The notes beneath the pieces are model-generated. The model saw only the letters and a program-made list of their open reading frames with translations. It had not been told where the DNA came from and made no database searches. Position numbers and translations under genes: made by a program. A DNA stretch of 14,940 nucleotides from Paracoccus sp. (in: a-proteobacteria) (GTDB taxonomy: Bacteria; Pseudomonadota; Alphaproteobacteria; Rhodobacterales; Rhodobacteraceae): positions 1 to 14,940 of the forward strand of contig JAGPGI010000023.1 in NCBI GenBank assembly GCA_018056045.1, read 5' to 3'. Below, piece after piece: positions 8,101-13,657 of the stretch. Every line of letters begins with the position of its first letter. Within the stretch, counting starts at the first letter, position 1.

Positions 8101-8602
8101 GGCGGCGCGCCTTGGGCTTGGCGTTGATCAGCTCCGATATCTGCCCCTGCCGCACCAGCGCCGGCGAATGCGCCCCGGTCGAGGCGTCCGCAAACAGCAT
8201 CTGCACGTCGCGGGCACGCACTTCCTTGCTGTTGATGCGATAGGCGCTGCCGGCATCGCGGGTGATGCGGCGGGTGATGTCCAGTGAATCGCTGTCATTC
8301 ATCCCGGCGGGGGCAAGGCGGTCCTTGTTGTCGATGGTCAGCGTGACCTCGGCATGGGCGCGGGCGGAACGCCGCGCGGTGCCAGCGAAAATCACATCCT
8401 CCATCCCCTCGCCGCGCATGGCGGTGGGGCGGTTTTCACCCATGACCCAGCGCAGCGCCTCAAGCAGGTTCGACTTGCCACAGCCATTCGGCCCGACCAC
8501 GCCCGTCAGCCCCTCATGGATGACCAGATCGGTCGGGTCCACGAAGCTTTTGAAGCCGTTGAGGCGAAGCCGGTCAAAGCGCAAGACGGGATTCCATTCC
8601 AT
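5138..8602 (-). CDS. smc: Chromosome segregation protein SMC
   Basis: This encodes SMC, the ATPase core of the bacterial condensin-like SMC-ScpAB complex that extrudes DNA loops and helps separate chromosomes. The 1154-residue product has the full family order. Walker A is GPNGCGKSN (37-45). The Q-loop region is LVRQGQISELIN, followed by a long Ala/Arg/Glu-rich coiled coil. The hinge spans about 512-640 (from MLDHVRVARGYEAAFGAALG to HLQKVNQL), then the return coiled coil. The ABC signature LSGGEQ is at 1055-1060, and Walker B (CVLDEVD, D-loop APLDD) near 1080-1090. The start is uncertain: ATG at 8602 is given, but relatives often begin at the RFDRLRLNGF stretch, which here would use TTG at 8584; the frame stays open to 8689. 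It heads the minus-strand run; scpA and scpB are not in the window. Confidence 0.96.
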   Translation of the reverse strand: MEWNPVLRFDRLRLNGFKSFVDPTDLVIHEGLTGVVGPNGCGKSNLLEALRWVMGENRPTAMRGEGMEDVIFAGTARRSARAHAEVTLTIDNKDRLAPAGMNDSDSLDITRRITRDAGSAYRINSKEVRARDVQMLFADASTGAHSPALVRQGQISELINAKPKARRRILEEAAGISGLYQRRHEAELKLNAAEANLTRVDDTLDQLSTQAASLARQARAAARYREIGAALRQAEGLLLYRRWAEADASRMAAAEALREAIRAANDAEAAARRAIAAREAADAHLPPLREEEQVAAAILSRATVEREALDEAEARAAQAIQTLLARIAQLDRDIDRESALNRDAGEVIERLVWEKRELEKAGQGHDERLDAAAEVADAAAEALREVEAKLAELTDESARLAARHQSAERLVHDLRQMLDRASRAAADADAAAARATETGVEAEAAREAAEEAQDTARERVEAAEDALSAAEESRAALEAEESAARATRAEAEGEVSALNAEMAALKRLVERGDGGGKSMLDHVRVARGYEAAFGAALGDDLSAGLAMDGSGWHALPGYDAAQPLPQGAEPLAPHVDGPDALARRLSQVGLVADAQAGAAMQAGLLPGQRLVTRDGDLFRWDGMRVMAGEASSSAALHLQKVNQLTELTAQAGAAQARAEDAAAAHQGLRDRHAAATEGEKRARDARREAERGLSDAARAVTRAESDLSMAQSRAESARAELARHHADAGDARARLSEAERALADLPDRGAAASALEHARTGVEAARIATMTRRGALDELRREANARLKRLQEIAKEESGWRLRLDQAGTRAAELSARRDQTADELEEAEAQPEILAERREVLTEAEAVAAARLTRARAALSAADQALRVAAEGERDAERAASDARETRAAREARTEAATEAEAAARARIHEETEATPEALLESLGEVEEIAPAALEDRVARLRQSRDALGAVNLRADEDKRELEVERDRLSGEKNDLTEAIRKLRQGIGSLNREGRERLLAAFDTVNANFTTLFTHLFGGGEARLVLVESDDPLEAGLEIMCQPPGKKLSVLSLLSGGEQTLTALALIFAVFLANPAPICVLDEVDAPLDDANVTRFCDLMDEMTRRTDTRFLVITHHAVTMSRMDRLFGVTMVEQGVSQLVSVDLKRAEALVA

Positions 8603-8736
8603 GCCGTAAATGCGGGAATTCTTGGCGATTGCCGGGTCCGAGTCAACCGAAACCACCATATATTGGCTGCCCGACCCGCTTATCCACAAGATTTAAGGGA
8701 TCAACACAAGAACATCGGGATGCTAGCTTGGGAACC
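8603..8736. promoter_or_regulatory. Divergent smc / lrgA-like control region
   Basis: These 134 bases separate the divergent smc and LrgA/CidA-like starts and are AT-richer than their surroundings. Reading towards smc, TTGTGG (8689-8684) followed after 18 bases by CAATAT is a plausible sigma-70-type promoter. Its start point would lie downstream of the in-frame ATG at 8659, favouring the smc start at 8602 or 8584. Reading towards the lrgA-like gene, TAGCTT near 8724-8729 could be a -10, but it is very close to the ATG. Both promoter calls are pattern matches only. Confidence 0.4.
8680..8688 (+). promoter_or_regulatory. Perfect DnaA box (TTATCCACA)
   Basis: The 9-mer TTATCCACA matches the strict DnaA-box consensus exactly. 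It lies about 78 bases upstream of the smc ATG at 8602. On the smc-coding strand it reads TGTGGATAA and overlaps the candidate -35 hexamer. By base composition a chance exact match in a window this GC-rich is unlikely but not negligible. Only one box was noticed here, so this is not an origin; a regulatory or titration site is the likelier role. Confidence 0.5.
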
Positions 8737-9090
8737 ATGATTCCTGCCCTTTGCATCATCCTGAGCTTTCAACTGATCGGCGAGGTCGCGACGCGCGGCC
8801 TTGGCCTGCCGCTGCCCGGCCCGGTCCTGGGGCTGATGCTGCTGGTGATCAGTTGCAGCCTGCGGCCGTCGCTGGCCGGGCTGCTGCGGCCCGTCACCAC
8901 CACGATCCTCGGGAACCTGTCGCTGTTTTTCGTGCCGGCGGGCGTCGGCGTCGTCGCCCATCTGGGCGAGTTTCGCGAAAACGGGCTGGCGATCGCGCTG
9001 GCGGTGATGGTCTCGACCGCGCTGGCCATCGCGGCGGGGGCGCTGGTCTTCAAATTCGTCGCGAAATGGACCGGCGAGACCGAGGAATGA
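8737..9090 (+). CDS. CidA/LrgA family membrane protein
   Basis: This encodes a 117-residue inner-membrane protein of the CidA/LrgA family (PF03788). Members were first described as holin/antiholin-like regulators of murein hydrolase release. LrgAB-type pairs are also linked to small-metabolite transport: pyruvate in Bacillus and glycolate/glycerate by the plant PLGG1 fusion. Four hydrophobic segments are visible. The family hallmark GLPLPGPVLGLMLL is near residues 24-37, and LSLFFVPAGVGVVAH is in the middle. The ATG at 8737 is the first start compatible with the family N terminus; the frame stays open upstream, but that stretch is the smc control region. The ribosome site is weak (GGGAA). It overlaps the LrgB gene by 4 bases (ATGA), so the two act as a pair. 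Confidence 0.92.
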   Translation: MIPALCIILSFQLIGEVATRGLGLPLPGPVLGLMLLVISCSLRPSLAGLLRPVTTTILGNLSLFFVPAGVGVVAHLGEFRENGLAIALAVMVSTALAIAAGALVFKFVAKWTGETEE

Positions 9091-9803
9091 GCGACCCCGC
9101 CCTGATCTGGAGCTATCTGAGCCGCGAGCCGCTGCTGTGGCTGACGGCGACGCTGATCGCCTATTGGCTGGGCGACACCTTCTTTCGCAGGATGAACCGG
9201 CAAAGCTGGGCCAATCCGGTGCTGGCGGCGGTAGTGATCCTTGCGCTTTTGCTGTGGATTAGCGGCACCAGCTATCAGACCTATTTCGAGGGCGCGCAAT
9301 TCGTCCATTTCATGCTGGGGCCGGCCACGGTGGCCTTGGGAATGCCGCTTTACGACAATCTGCGACGCGTGCGGCGCGCCGCGCTGCCGCTGATCGCGGC
9401 GCTGCTGGCGGGGTCGGCAACGGCGGTGGTCTCGGTTCTGGCCATCGCCAAGGCTTTTGGCCTGTCCGAGGTGATGCTGGCCAGCCTTGCGCCGAAATCG
9501 ACCACCGCCCCCGTCGCCATCGGCATCGCCGAGGGGCTGGGGGGCGAACCCACGATCACCGCCGTGCTGGTGCTGCTGACCGGGGTCTTTGGCGCGATCA
9601 TCGCGACGCCGCTGCTGAATGCGCTCAGGATCCGCGACTGGCGGGCGCGGGGGTTTTCGCTGGGCGTGGCCGCGCATGGCATCGGCACCGCCCGCGCCTT
9701 TCAGGTCAACGAGACCGCCGGCGCCTTTGCCGGCATCGGCATGGGGCTGAACGCGGTTCTGACCTCGATCATCGCGCCCCTGGCGCTGCATCTTTTCCAG
9801 TAG
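9087..9803 (+). CDS. LrgB family membrane protein
   Basis: This encodes a 238-residue polytopic membrane protein of the LrgB family (PF04172), partner of the LrgA/CidA-like protein just upstream. About six or seven hydrophobic helices are apparent. Family motifs include FMLGPATVALGMPLYDN in the first half, ASLAPKSTTAPVAIGIAEGLGG in the middle, and AAHGIGTARAFQVNETAGAFAG with GLNAVLTSIIAPL near the C terminus. The start is fixed by the ATGA overlap. The expected role of the pair is small organic-acid export/import or envelope homeostasis; nothing nearby names the substrate. No LytSR- or LysR-type regulator is adjacent. Confidence 0.93.
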   Translation: MSDPALIWSYLSREPLLWLTATLIAYWLGDTFFRRMNRQSWANPVLAAVVILALLLWISGTSYQTYFEGAQFVHFMLGPATVALGMPLYDNLRRVRRAALPLIAALLAGSATAVVSVLAIAKAFGLSEVMLASLAPKSTTAPVAIGIAEGLGGEPTITAVLVLLTGVFGAIIATPLLNALRIRDWRARGFSLGVAAHGIGTARAFQVNETAGAFAGIGMGLNAVLTSIIAPLALHLFQ

Positions 9804-9809
9804 CGCAAC

Positions 9810-9835
9810 AAAAAAGGCCGCCCCAAAGGACGGCC
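9810..9835 (-). terminator. Intrinsic terminator of the small conserved gene at 9862-10182
   Basis: Read on the minus strand, arms GGCCGTCC and GGGCGGCC (9835-9828 and 9823-9816) pair across a TTTG loop with one mismatch and run straight into six T residues (9815-9810). This is a classic intrinsic terminator, 26 bases downstream of the minus-strand stop. Read on the plus strand the hairpin has no T-tail, so it is not an obvious terminator for the LrgB gene. Confidence 0.8.
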
Positions 9836-9861
9836 CAGATGCGTCTGCGTGGCGCGCAGAT

Positions 9862-10182
9862 TTATGCGGCGTCGGCTTCCTCGGCGGCGTGGCGACGTTC
9901 GCTTTCCTCGCGCGACAGCGCGACCGAGGTGCGCACGCCCTTGGCCACGAATTCCATCAGGCCCTTGACCACACGTTCATTGGGGTCGATGCCGGCACAG
10001 GACAGCACTTCGCGGCCATCGCGCGAGCGTGCCCAACGTGCAATCTGATCGGGCCCGTTGCCGTATTTTTTGTCATCCGCGATCGCGTCGTCCAGCGCGG
10101 CCAGCACAACCGCAGCAAAAAGCTTGCGGGCGCGCTGCCCCTGTTCGAAATTGAAAGCCGAACCATCCACGAAATCGCGCAT
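9862..10182 (-). CDS. Small conserved Rhodobacterales protein (probably DUF6280 family)
   Basis: This encodes a 106-residue soluble protein starting MRDFVDGSAFNFEQGQRARKLFAAVVLAALDD in part. I recognise it as a highly conserved small protein of Rhodobacterales, probably the family named DUF6280; its function is unknown. It has no signal peptide or membrane segment. Helical stretches (ARKLFAAVVLAALDDAIADD; KGLMEFVAKGV) flank a conserved core (ARWARSRDGREVLSCAGIDPNERV), and the tail is charged (SREESERRHAAEEADAA). One cysteine lies in the core. The ATG at 10182 has AGGA 9 bases upstream. It is monocistronic, convergent with lrgB and divergent from efp, and has its own terminator. The gene is secure; the family number is from memory. 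Confidence 0.85.
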   Translation of the reverse strand: MRDFVDGSAFNFEQGQRARKLFAAVVLAALDDAIADDKKYGNGPDQIARWARSRDGREVLSCAGIDPNERVVKGLMEFVAKGVRTSVALSREESERRHAAEEADAA

Positions 10183-10533
10183 CTAACGTTATCCTGTTCT
10201 TATTGCGGTGCCCCGCCAAATATTTCCACGACCGGGCCAGCCGTCAGTCCTTGCCCATATTTGGTGGCGCAGGCCGGCTTACCCGATCCGCGCCGTGATT
10301 CGGTATGCCTCTGGCTGCATGACCGCCATGCGCTGGATGCAAGACACCTGCATTGGCACATTTATCCCGGCTTTGGCAACAATTTCACGACAGGGCCTGC
10401 AAAGACCGCCATCTTGACATCGCCGAAACCGCGTTTCGGTTGCCTTGACCTTCGTCAATGGATATAGGTGCCGCCAATCCCGGTTCAACCCTGAGCCGAA
10501 GTGATTTTCTCAACATTTTCATGGTGTTTTCAC
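10183..10533. other. 351-base divergent intergenic region between the small conserved gene and efp
   Basis: No convincing gene lies here; short open frames on both strands look unlike any family and overlap each other. Visible elements are an 8-base inverted pair CCAAATAT (10216-10223) / ATATTTGG (10257-10264) on the side of the minus-strand gene, with a perfect AAATATTT palindrome at 10218-10225. There is also a consensus -35-like TTGACA (10414-10419) on the efp side and a second, TTGACC (10445-10450), neither with a good -10 at the right spacing. A dyad CCGAAA-N5-TTTCGG lies at 10423-10439. The region probably holds both divergent promoters; exact sites are not resolvable by eye. Confidence 0.4.
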
Positions 10534-11097
10534 ATGGCCAAGATCAATGGCAATGAGATCAAGCCCGGCTTCGTGCTGGAACATGACGGCGGCCTGTGGG
10601 CTGCGGTCAAGGTCAGTCACGTCAAACCCGGCAAGGGCGGCGCATTCGCACAGGTCGAGATGAAGAACCTGCGCGACGGCCGCAAGCTGAACGAGCGATT
10701 CCGCAGCGAGGACAAGGTCGAACAGGTGCGGCTGGACAACAAGGACCAGCAATTCCTGTATGAATCCGATGGCAAGCTGATCTTCATGGACAGCGAAACC
10801 TTTGACCAGACCGAGCTGGATGCCGACCTTTTGGGCGACCGCCGCCCCTTCCTGCAGGACGGCATGATGGCGACCATCGAATATTACGGCGACGAGCCGC
10901 TTTCGGTGCGCATTCCGCAAAAGGTCGTCTGCCGCATCGTCGAGACCGAGCCGGTGGTGAACGGCCAGACCGCCGCCAAAAGCTTCAAGCCGGCGATTCT
11001 GGACAATGGCGTGCGCGTGATGGTGCCCCCCTTTGTCGGTCAGGACGAAAATATCGTGGTGAACACGGAGCTCTTTGAGTATTCCGAGCGGGCATGA
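10534..11097 (+). CDS. efp: Translation elongation factor P
   Basis: This encodes EF-P, which binds near the ribosomal E site and relieves stalling at consecutive prolines. The product is 187 residues, the usual length, with the three-domain beta-barrel family pattern. The N-terminal domain carries VKPGKGGAF with Lys34 at the loop tip, the position modified by EpmA-type (beta-lysylation) systems in other bacteria. The middle domain includes [17 protein letters not shown]. The C-terminal OB fold holds [17 protein letters not shown] and [14 protein letters not shown]. The ATG at 10534 is chosen because [12 protein letters not shown] matches the family N terminus. No Shine-Dalgarno sequence is evident upstream, and an 11-codon out-of-frame ATG frame (10521-10556) overlaps the start. 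Modification genes (epmA/epmB) are not in the window. Confidence 0.97.
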   Translation: MAKINGNEIKPGFVLEHDGGLWAAVKVSHVKPGKGGAFAQVEMKNLRDGRKLNERFRSEDKVEQVRLDNKDQQFLYESDGKLIFMDSETFDQTELDADLLGDRRPFLQDGMMATIEYYGDEPLSVRIPQKVVCRIVETEPVVNGQTAAKSFKPAILDNGVRVMVPPFVGQDENIVVNTELFEYSERA

Positions 11098-11180
11098 CCA
11101 GAAGGCGGTTGCCAAGCCCCTGTCTTACAACGCAAAACCCAAGGCTGACGTAGCGTCACTCAGCAAGACCAAAGGGTGCG

Positions 11181-11789
11181 ATGAAGAGATCGGAAAATGG
11201 TGGCGGCGACCGCAAGCTCCGGATCATCCCCGGAACCGAACCCGGCAACGGCGAAACGCTGCGTCAGATCGAGGCGGCAACCGATCACCTTGCCCGCCTG
11301 CAGGAGATCCTGCTGGAAATGCTCTGCGACGAAGCGGCCCCTGCTTTCCGCTCAGGGCCGCGGCTTTCGCCGCAGATGCCGGCCGCGTCCCTGTCGCGGC
11401 CGGCTTTGGACCAGCTTGCCCGCGATCTGGGCGACCCGCCTTTGCGCGACCACCCCGACCTGCCGCGAAGCGGATTGCGGATCGTCGGGGGGCGCGACCT
11501 GCCGGCTGGCCCCGCAAGGCCCACCACCCTGCCGCTGCGACCGCGAATCGACCAGCATCTGCGCCTGTGCCTCGACGCTGCCTCGAATCGGGTCACCGTC
11601 GAGCACCTGAGCGACATGCGCTGGCGGCGTCTTGGCCTTTATGCCCGCAAGGATGGCCATGGCGGCATCACGCTGGACGGCGCGGCGCTTGAGCGCCTTG
11701 CCGGGCCCTTGTCGCCACGGCTGGCGCGGTTTTTGCAGGCCGCTCCGACCCGTTCCCCGGCCCCGCCGCCCTGCCCCGAAGAAGGCTGA
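11181..11789 (+). CDS. Hypothetical protein, unrecognised
   Basis: This open frame encodes 202 residues with no family I recognise. Coding character is supported by strong G/C bias at third codon positions and by plausible protein-like composition. It appears soluble: no signal peptide or membrane segment. Residues about 27-50 (ETLRQIEAATDHLARLQEIL) look like an amphipathic helix. A Pro/Arg-rich, probably flexible middle follows, then a second folded-looking part (RVTVEHLSDMRWRRLGLYARK; ITLDGAALERLAG). The tail is Pro-rich. The ATG at 11181 has only a weak GGG upstream. It lies 83 bases after efp on the same strand and may be read through from it. Competing open frames in the other phases are most likely shadows. 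Moderately sure it is a gene. Confidence 0.6.
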   Translation: MKRSENGGGDRKLRIIPGTEPGNGETLRQIEAATDHLARLQEILLEMLCDEAAPAFRSGPRLSPQMPAASLSRPALDQLARDLGDPPLRDHPDLPRSGLRIVGGRDLPAGPARPTTLPLRPRIDQHLRLCLDAASNRVTVEHLSDMRWRRLGLYARKDGHGGITLDGAALERLAGPLSPRLARFLQAAPTRSPAPPPCPEEG

Positions 11790-11843
11790 AGCCGCGTCAC
11801 CGTGCCGCCTGTTTCCAGCCGCTCCGATCCGCGATATCCTGCC

Positions 11844-11880
11844 ATCCCGTATAAAACCGGGATCGAATTGTCGCTTTTTT
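11844..11880 (+). terminator. Possible weak terminator: ATCCCG/CGGGAT hairpin followed by a T-run
   Basis: ATCCCG (11844-11849) and CGGGAT (11858-11863) form a 6-base stem around an 8-base AT-rich loop, and six T residues follow at 11875-11880, 11 bases after the stem. The distance is too long for a standard intrinsic terminator, so the call is tentative. It lies between the hypothetical gene and the GNAT gene. The AT-rich loop (TATAAAAC) could alternatively belong to a promoter for the downstream gene. Confidence 0.25.
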
Positions 11881-11911
11881 CGTTGAGCCTCATGGATTGG
11901 AGGTCAGAATC

Positions 11912-12217
11912 ATGCCGCAGGCAACTATTCGCGTCACGCATGAGGATTACGGCAGCTCGGGTCGCTATGCCGCCAGGCTGCCCGGCGTGGAGGGCGAGGC
12001 CGAACTGACTTGGCGCGCGGGTGACCCCGGCATCATTGTCGCCGATCATACCTATGCGCCCGTCTCGATGCGCGGCACGGGCGTGGCTTTGGCGCTGGTG
12101 CAGCGGTTGATCGCGGATGCGCGCGAGCGTAACCTTCTGATCGTGCCGGCCTGCAGCTATGTGCGGGCGCAACTCGACCGCCATCCCGATTGGGCGGATC
12201 TGCGCGCCGACGGTTGA
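11912..12217 (+). CDS. Small GNAT-fold N-acetyltransferase-like protein (PF14542 type)
   Basis: This encodes a 101-residue protein resembling the short 'GCN5-related, YidJ-like' acetyltransferase family (PF14542), a minimal GNAT fold of unassigned substrate. Visible family elements are GEAELTWRAGDPGIIVADHTYAPVSMRG split across the sheet, then the helix GVALALVQRLIADARERNL. After that come the strand LLIVPACSYV with a central Cys and the ending YVRAQLDRHPDWADL. The RGTGVA stretch (usual form R-G-x-G-x-A/G) is the acetyl-CoA pyrophosphate loop. The ATG at 11912 is chosen over an upstream TTG because GGAGGT lies 7 bases before the ATG. It is flanked by intergenic sequence on both sides and appears to be a separate unit. 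Confidence 0.85.
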   Translation: MPQATIRVTHEDYGSSGRYAARLPGVEGEAELTWRAGDPGIIVADHTYAPVSMRGTGVALALVQRLIADARERNLLIVPACSYVRAQLDRHPDWADLRADG

Positions 12218-12284
12218 CCCGAGCCCGCGGCGTTCCAACCATGGCGCGGCCTCGGATGGCGCGTCCGGGTATGCGCCAGCAAGC

Positions 12285-12358
12285 TGATAGATATATCATT
12301 TATGACATGTCAGCGCAAACTTTGATCAATTGACGGATATATCGCCGGGGTCTAGCTT
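12285..12358 (+). promoter_or_regulatory. Candidate chvE promoter with clustered palindromes
   Basis: An AT-rich island in an otherwise GC-rich 291-base gap holds a candidate promoter for chvE: TTGACG (12330-12335), a 17-base spacer and TAGCTT (12353-12358), with a good -35 and a poor -10. Upstream and overlapping are operator-like palindromes: TGATAGATATATCA (12285-12298), TGACATGTCA (12303-12312, perfect) and the interlocked TTGATCAA / TCAATTGA (12322-12333). They suggest control by a DNA-binding regulator, for example of sugar supply. No regulator gene is adjacent in the window, so its identity is unknown. Confidence 0.45.
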
Positions 12359-12377
12359 CGATCTCAGGCGGGCGGTC

Positions 12378-12407
12378 CTGACCCCCGCCGCGGTGCCGGT
12401 GGGTCAG
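12378..12407 (+). promoter_or_regulatory. Possible hairpin in the chvE leader
   Basis: CTGACCC (12378-12384) and GGGTCAG (12401-12407) can form a 7-base stem around a GC-rich loop. If transcription starts at the candidate promoter just upstream, this would sit in a 5' untranslated leader of roughly 140 bases. There is no T-run after it and no recognised riboswitch pattern; it may be only a structural leader element. Confidence 0.3.
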
Positions 12408-12508
12408 CAATCGCGCCCTCCGTGACCGCGTAAAGGGGGAAGCCACCGGCCGGACAGATGCTGCAAAGCCAGCCGCCGCCCGGAGCATAAAATGAACAGG
12501 GAGGAATA

Positions 12509-13573
12509 ATGCTGAACCTCAGGAAATGCGCCCTGGCGCTGGCGTCCGTGGCCGCGCTGTCGGTGCCCGGGATCGCCGTGGCCGAAGGCACGGTCGGGAT
12601 CTCGATGCCGACCAAGACCTCGGCACGCTGGATCGCGGATGGCGACAACATGGTCAAGCAGTTCCAGGAAGCGGGCTACCAGACCGACCTGCAATATGCC
12701 GATGACGACATCCCCAACCAGCTCGCCCAGATCGAGAACATGATCACCAAGGGCGTGAACGTGCTGGTGATCGCGGCCATCGACGGCACCACGCTGTCGA
12801 ACGCGCTGGCCAACGCAAAAGCCGCCGACATCAAGGTCATCGCCTATGACCGCCTGATCCGCGACACGCCGGATATCGACTATTACGCCACTTTCGACAA
12901 CTTCAAGGTCGGCGTCGAACAGGCCAACACGCTGGTTGCCGGCCTGAAAGAGCGTTTCCCGGACGTCAAGCCGTGGAACGTCGAACTGTTCGGCGGCAGC
13001 CCGGACGACAACAACGCCTTCTTCTTCTATGACGGCGCCATGTCGGTGCTGCAGCCGATGATCGACGCGGGCGAAGTCGCCATCCCCTCGGGCCAGATGG
13101 GCATGGACAAGGTCGGCACCCTGCGTTGGGACCCGGCCGTCGCGCAGGCGCGCATGGATAACCTGCTGTCGGCGAACTACACCGACAAGCAGGTGAACGG
13201 CGTGCTCTCGCCCTATGACGGGCTGTCGATCGGCATCCTGTCCTCGCTCAAGGGCGTGGGCTATGGCTCGGGCGACATGAAGATGCCGATCGTCACCGGT
13301 CAGGACGCCGAACTGCAATCGGTCAAGTCGATTCAGGCCGGCGAACAGTATTCGACCATCTTCAAGGACACCCGCGAGCTGGCGAAAGTCACCGTCGGCA
13401 TGGTCAACGCCATGCTGAAGGGCGAAGAGCCGCAGGTGAACGACACCGAGACCTATAACAACGGCAACAAGGTCGTTCCCTCGTTCCTGCTGGAGCCGGT
13501 TCCGGTGACCTCGGCCAACCTGACCGAAGTTCTGGTCGGCTCGGGCTACTATACCGAAGACCAGTTGAAGTGA
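12509..13573 (+). CDS. chvE: Periplasmic multiple-monosaccharide-binding protein ChvE
   Basis: This encodes the substrate-binding protein of a ChvE-GguAB-type ABC importer for aldoses such as glucose, galactose, arabinose or xylose. The product is 354 residues with a signal peptide at 1-25 (cleavage after AVA, before EGTVG). The mature protein closely follows Agrobacterium ChvE as I recall it: [91 protein letters not shown] and [19 protein letters not shown] strong ribosome site (GGGAGGAA) precedes the ATG. In Agrobacterium, sugar-loaded ChvE also signals to VirA; there is no such partner here, so import is the expected role. gguA follows after 84 bases that include a hairpin. Confidence 0.95.
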   Translation: MLNLRKCALALASVAALSVPGIAVAEGTVGISMPTKTSARWIADGDNMVKQFQEAGYQTDLQYADDDIPNQLAQIENMITKGVNVLVIAAIDGTTLSNALANAKAADIKVIAYDRLIRDTPDIDYYATFDNFKVGVEQANTLVAGLKERFPDVKPWNVELFGGSPDDNNAFFFYDGAMSVLQPMIDAGEVAIPSGQMGMDKVGTLRWDPAVAQARMDNLLSANYTDKQVNGVLSPYDGLSIGILSSLKGVGYGSGDMKMPIVTGQDAELQSVKSIQAGEQYSTIFKDTRELAKVTVGMVNAMLKGEEPQVNDTETYNNGNKVVPSFLLEPVPVTSANLTEVLVGSGYYTEDQLK

Positions 13574-13583
13574 TCACCCTGTC

Positions 13584-13618
13584 GCGCCGCCGCGGGCCCT
13601 CGTGCCCTGCGGCGGCGC
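13584..13618 (+). other. Strong intercistronic hairpin between chvE and gguA
   Basis: Ten bases GCGCCGCCGC (13584-13593) pair perfectly with GCGGCGGCGC (13609-13618). After a one-base bulge, GGGC (13594-13597) pairs with GCCC (13604-13607) around a CCTCGT loop. It begins 10 bases after the chvE stop and no T-run follows, so full termination is unlikely. Such hairpins after binding-protein genes commonly protect the upstream message from 3' decay and give more binding protein than ATPase/permease; that role is inferred here. Confidence 0.7.
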
Positions 13619-13657
13619 ACGCTGCGTGACCAAACGGCGTGACCGTAAGAGGTGCCC

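Noticed and set aside
5555..8287. A 910-codon open frame on the plus strand, antisense to smc
   Set aside because: It is a shadow of the smc coiled coil: GC-rich Ala/Arg/Glu codons give a Gly/Ala/Leu-rich antisense frame with no stops. It has no protein-like domain pattern, whereas smc on the opposite strand is complete.
8680..8688. DnaA box as evidence for a replication origin
   Set aside because: Only one box was seen; there is no box cluster, no AT-rich unwinding element, and no dnaA, dnaN, parAB or repABC gene in the window.
9816..9835. Terminator for the lrgB gene on the plus strand
   Set aside because: The hairpin on the plus strand is followed by CAGATGCG, not a T-run; the T-tail exists only on the minus strand.
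10208..10488. Short open frames of about 69 codons on both strands in the efp upstream gap
   Set aside because: They overlap each other in opposite directions, start at weak codons without ribosome sites, and their products resemble nothing known.
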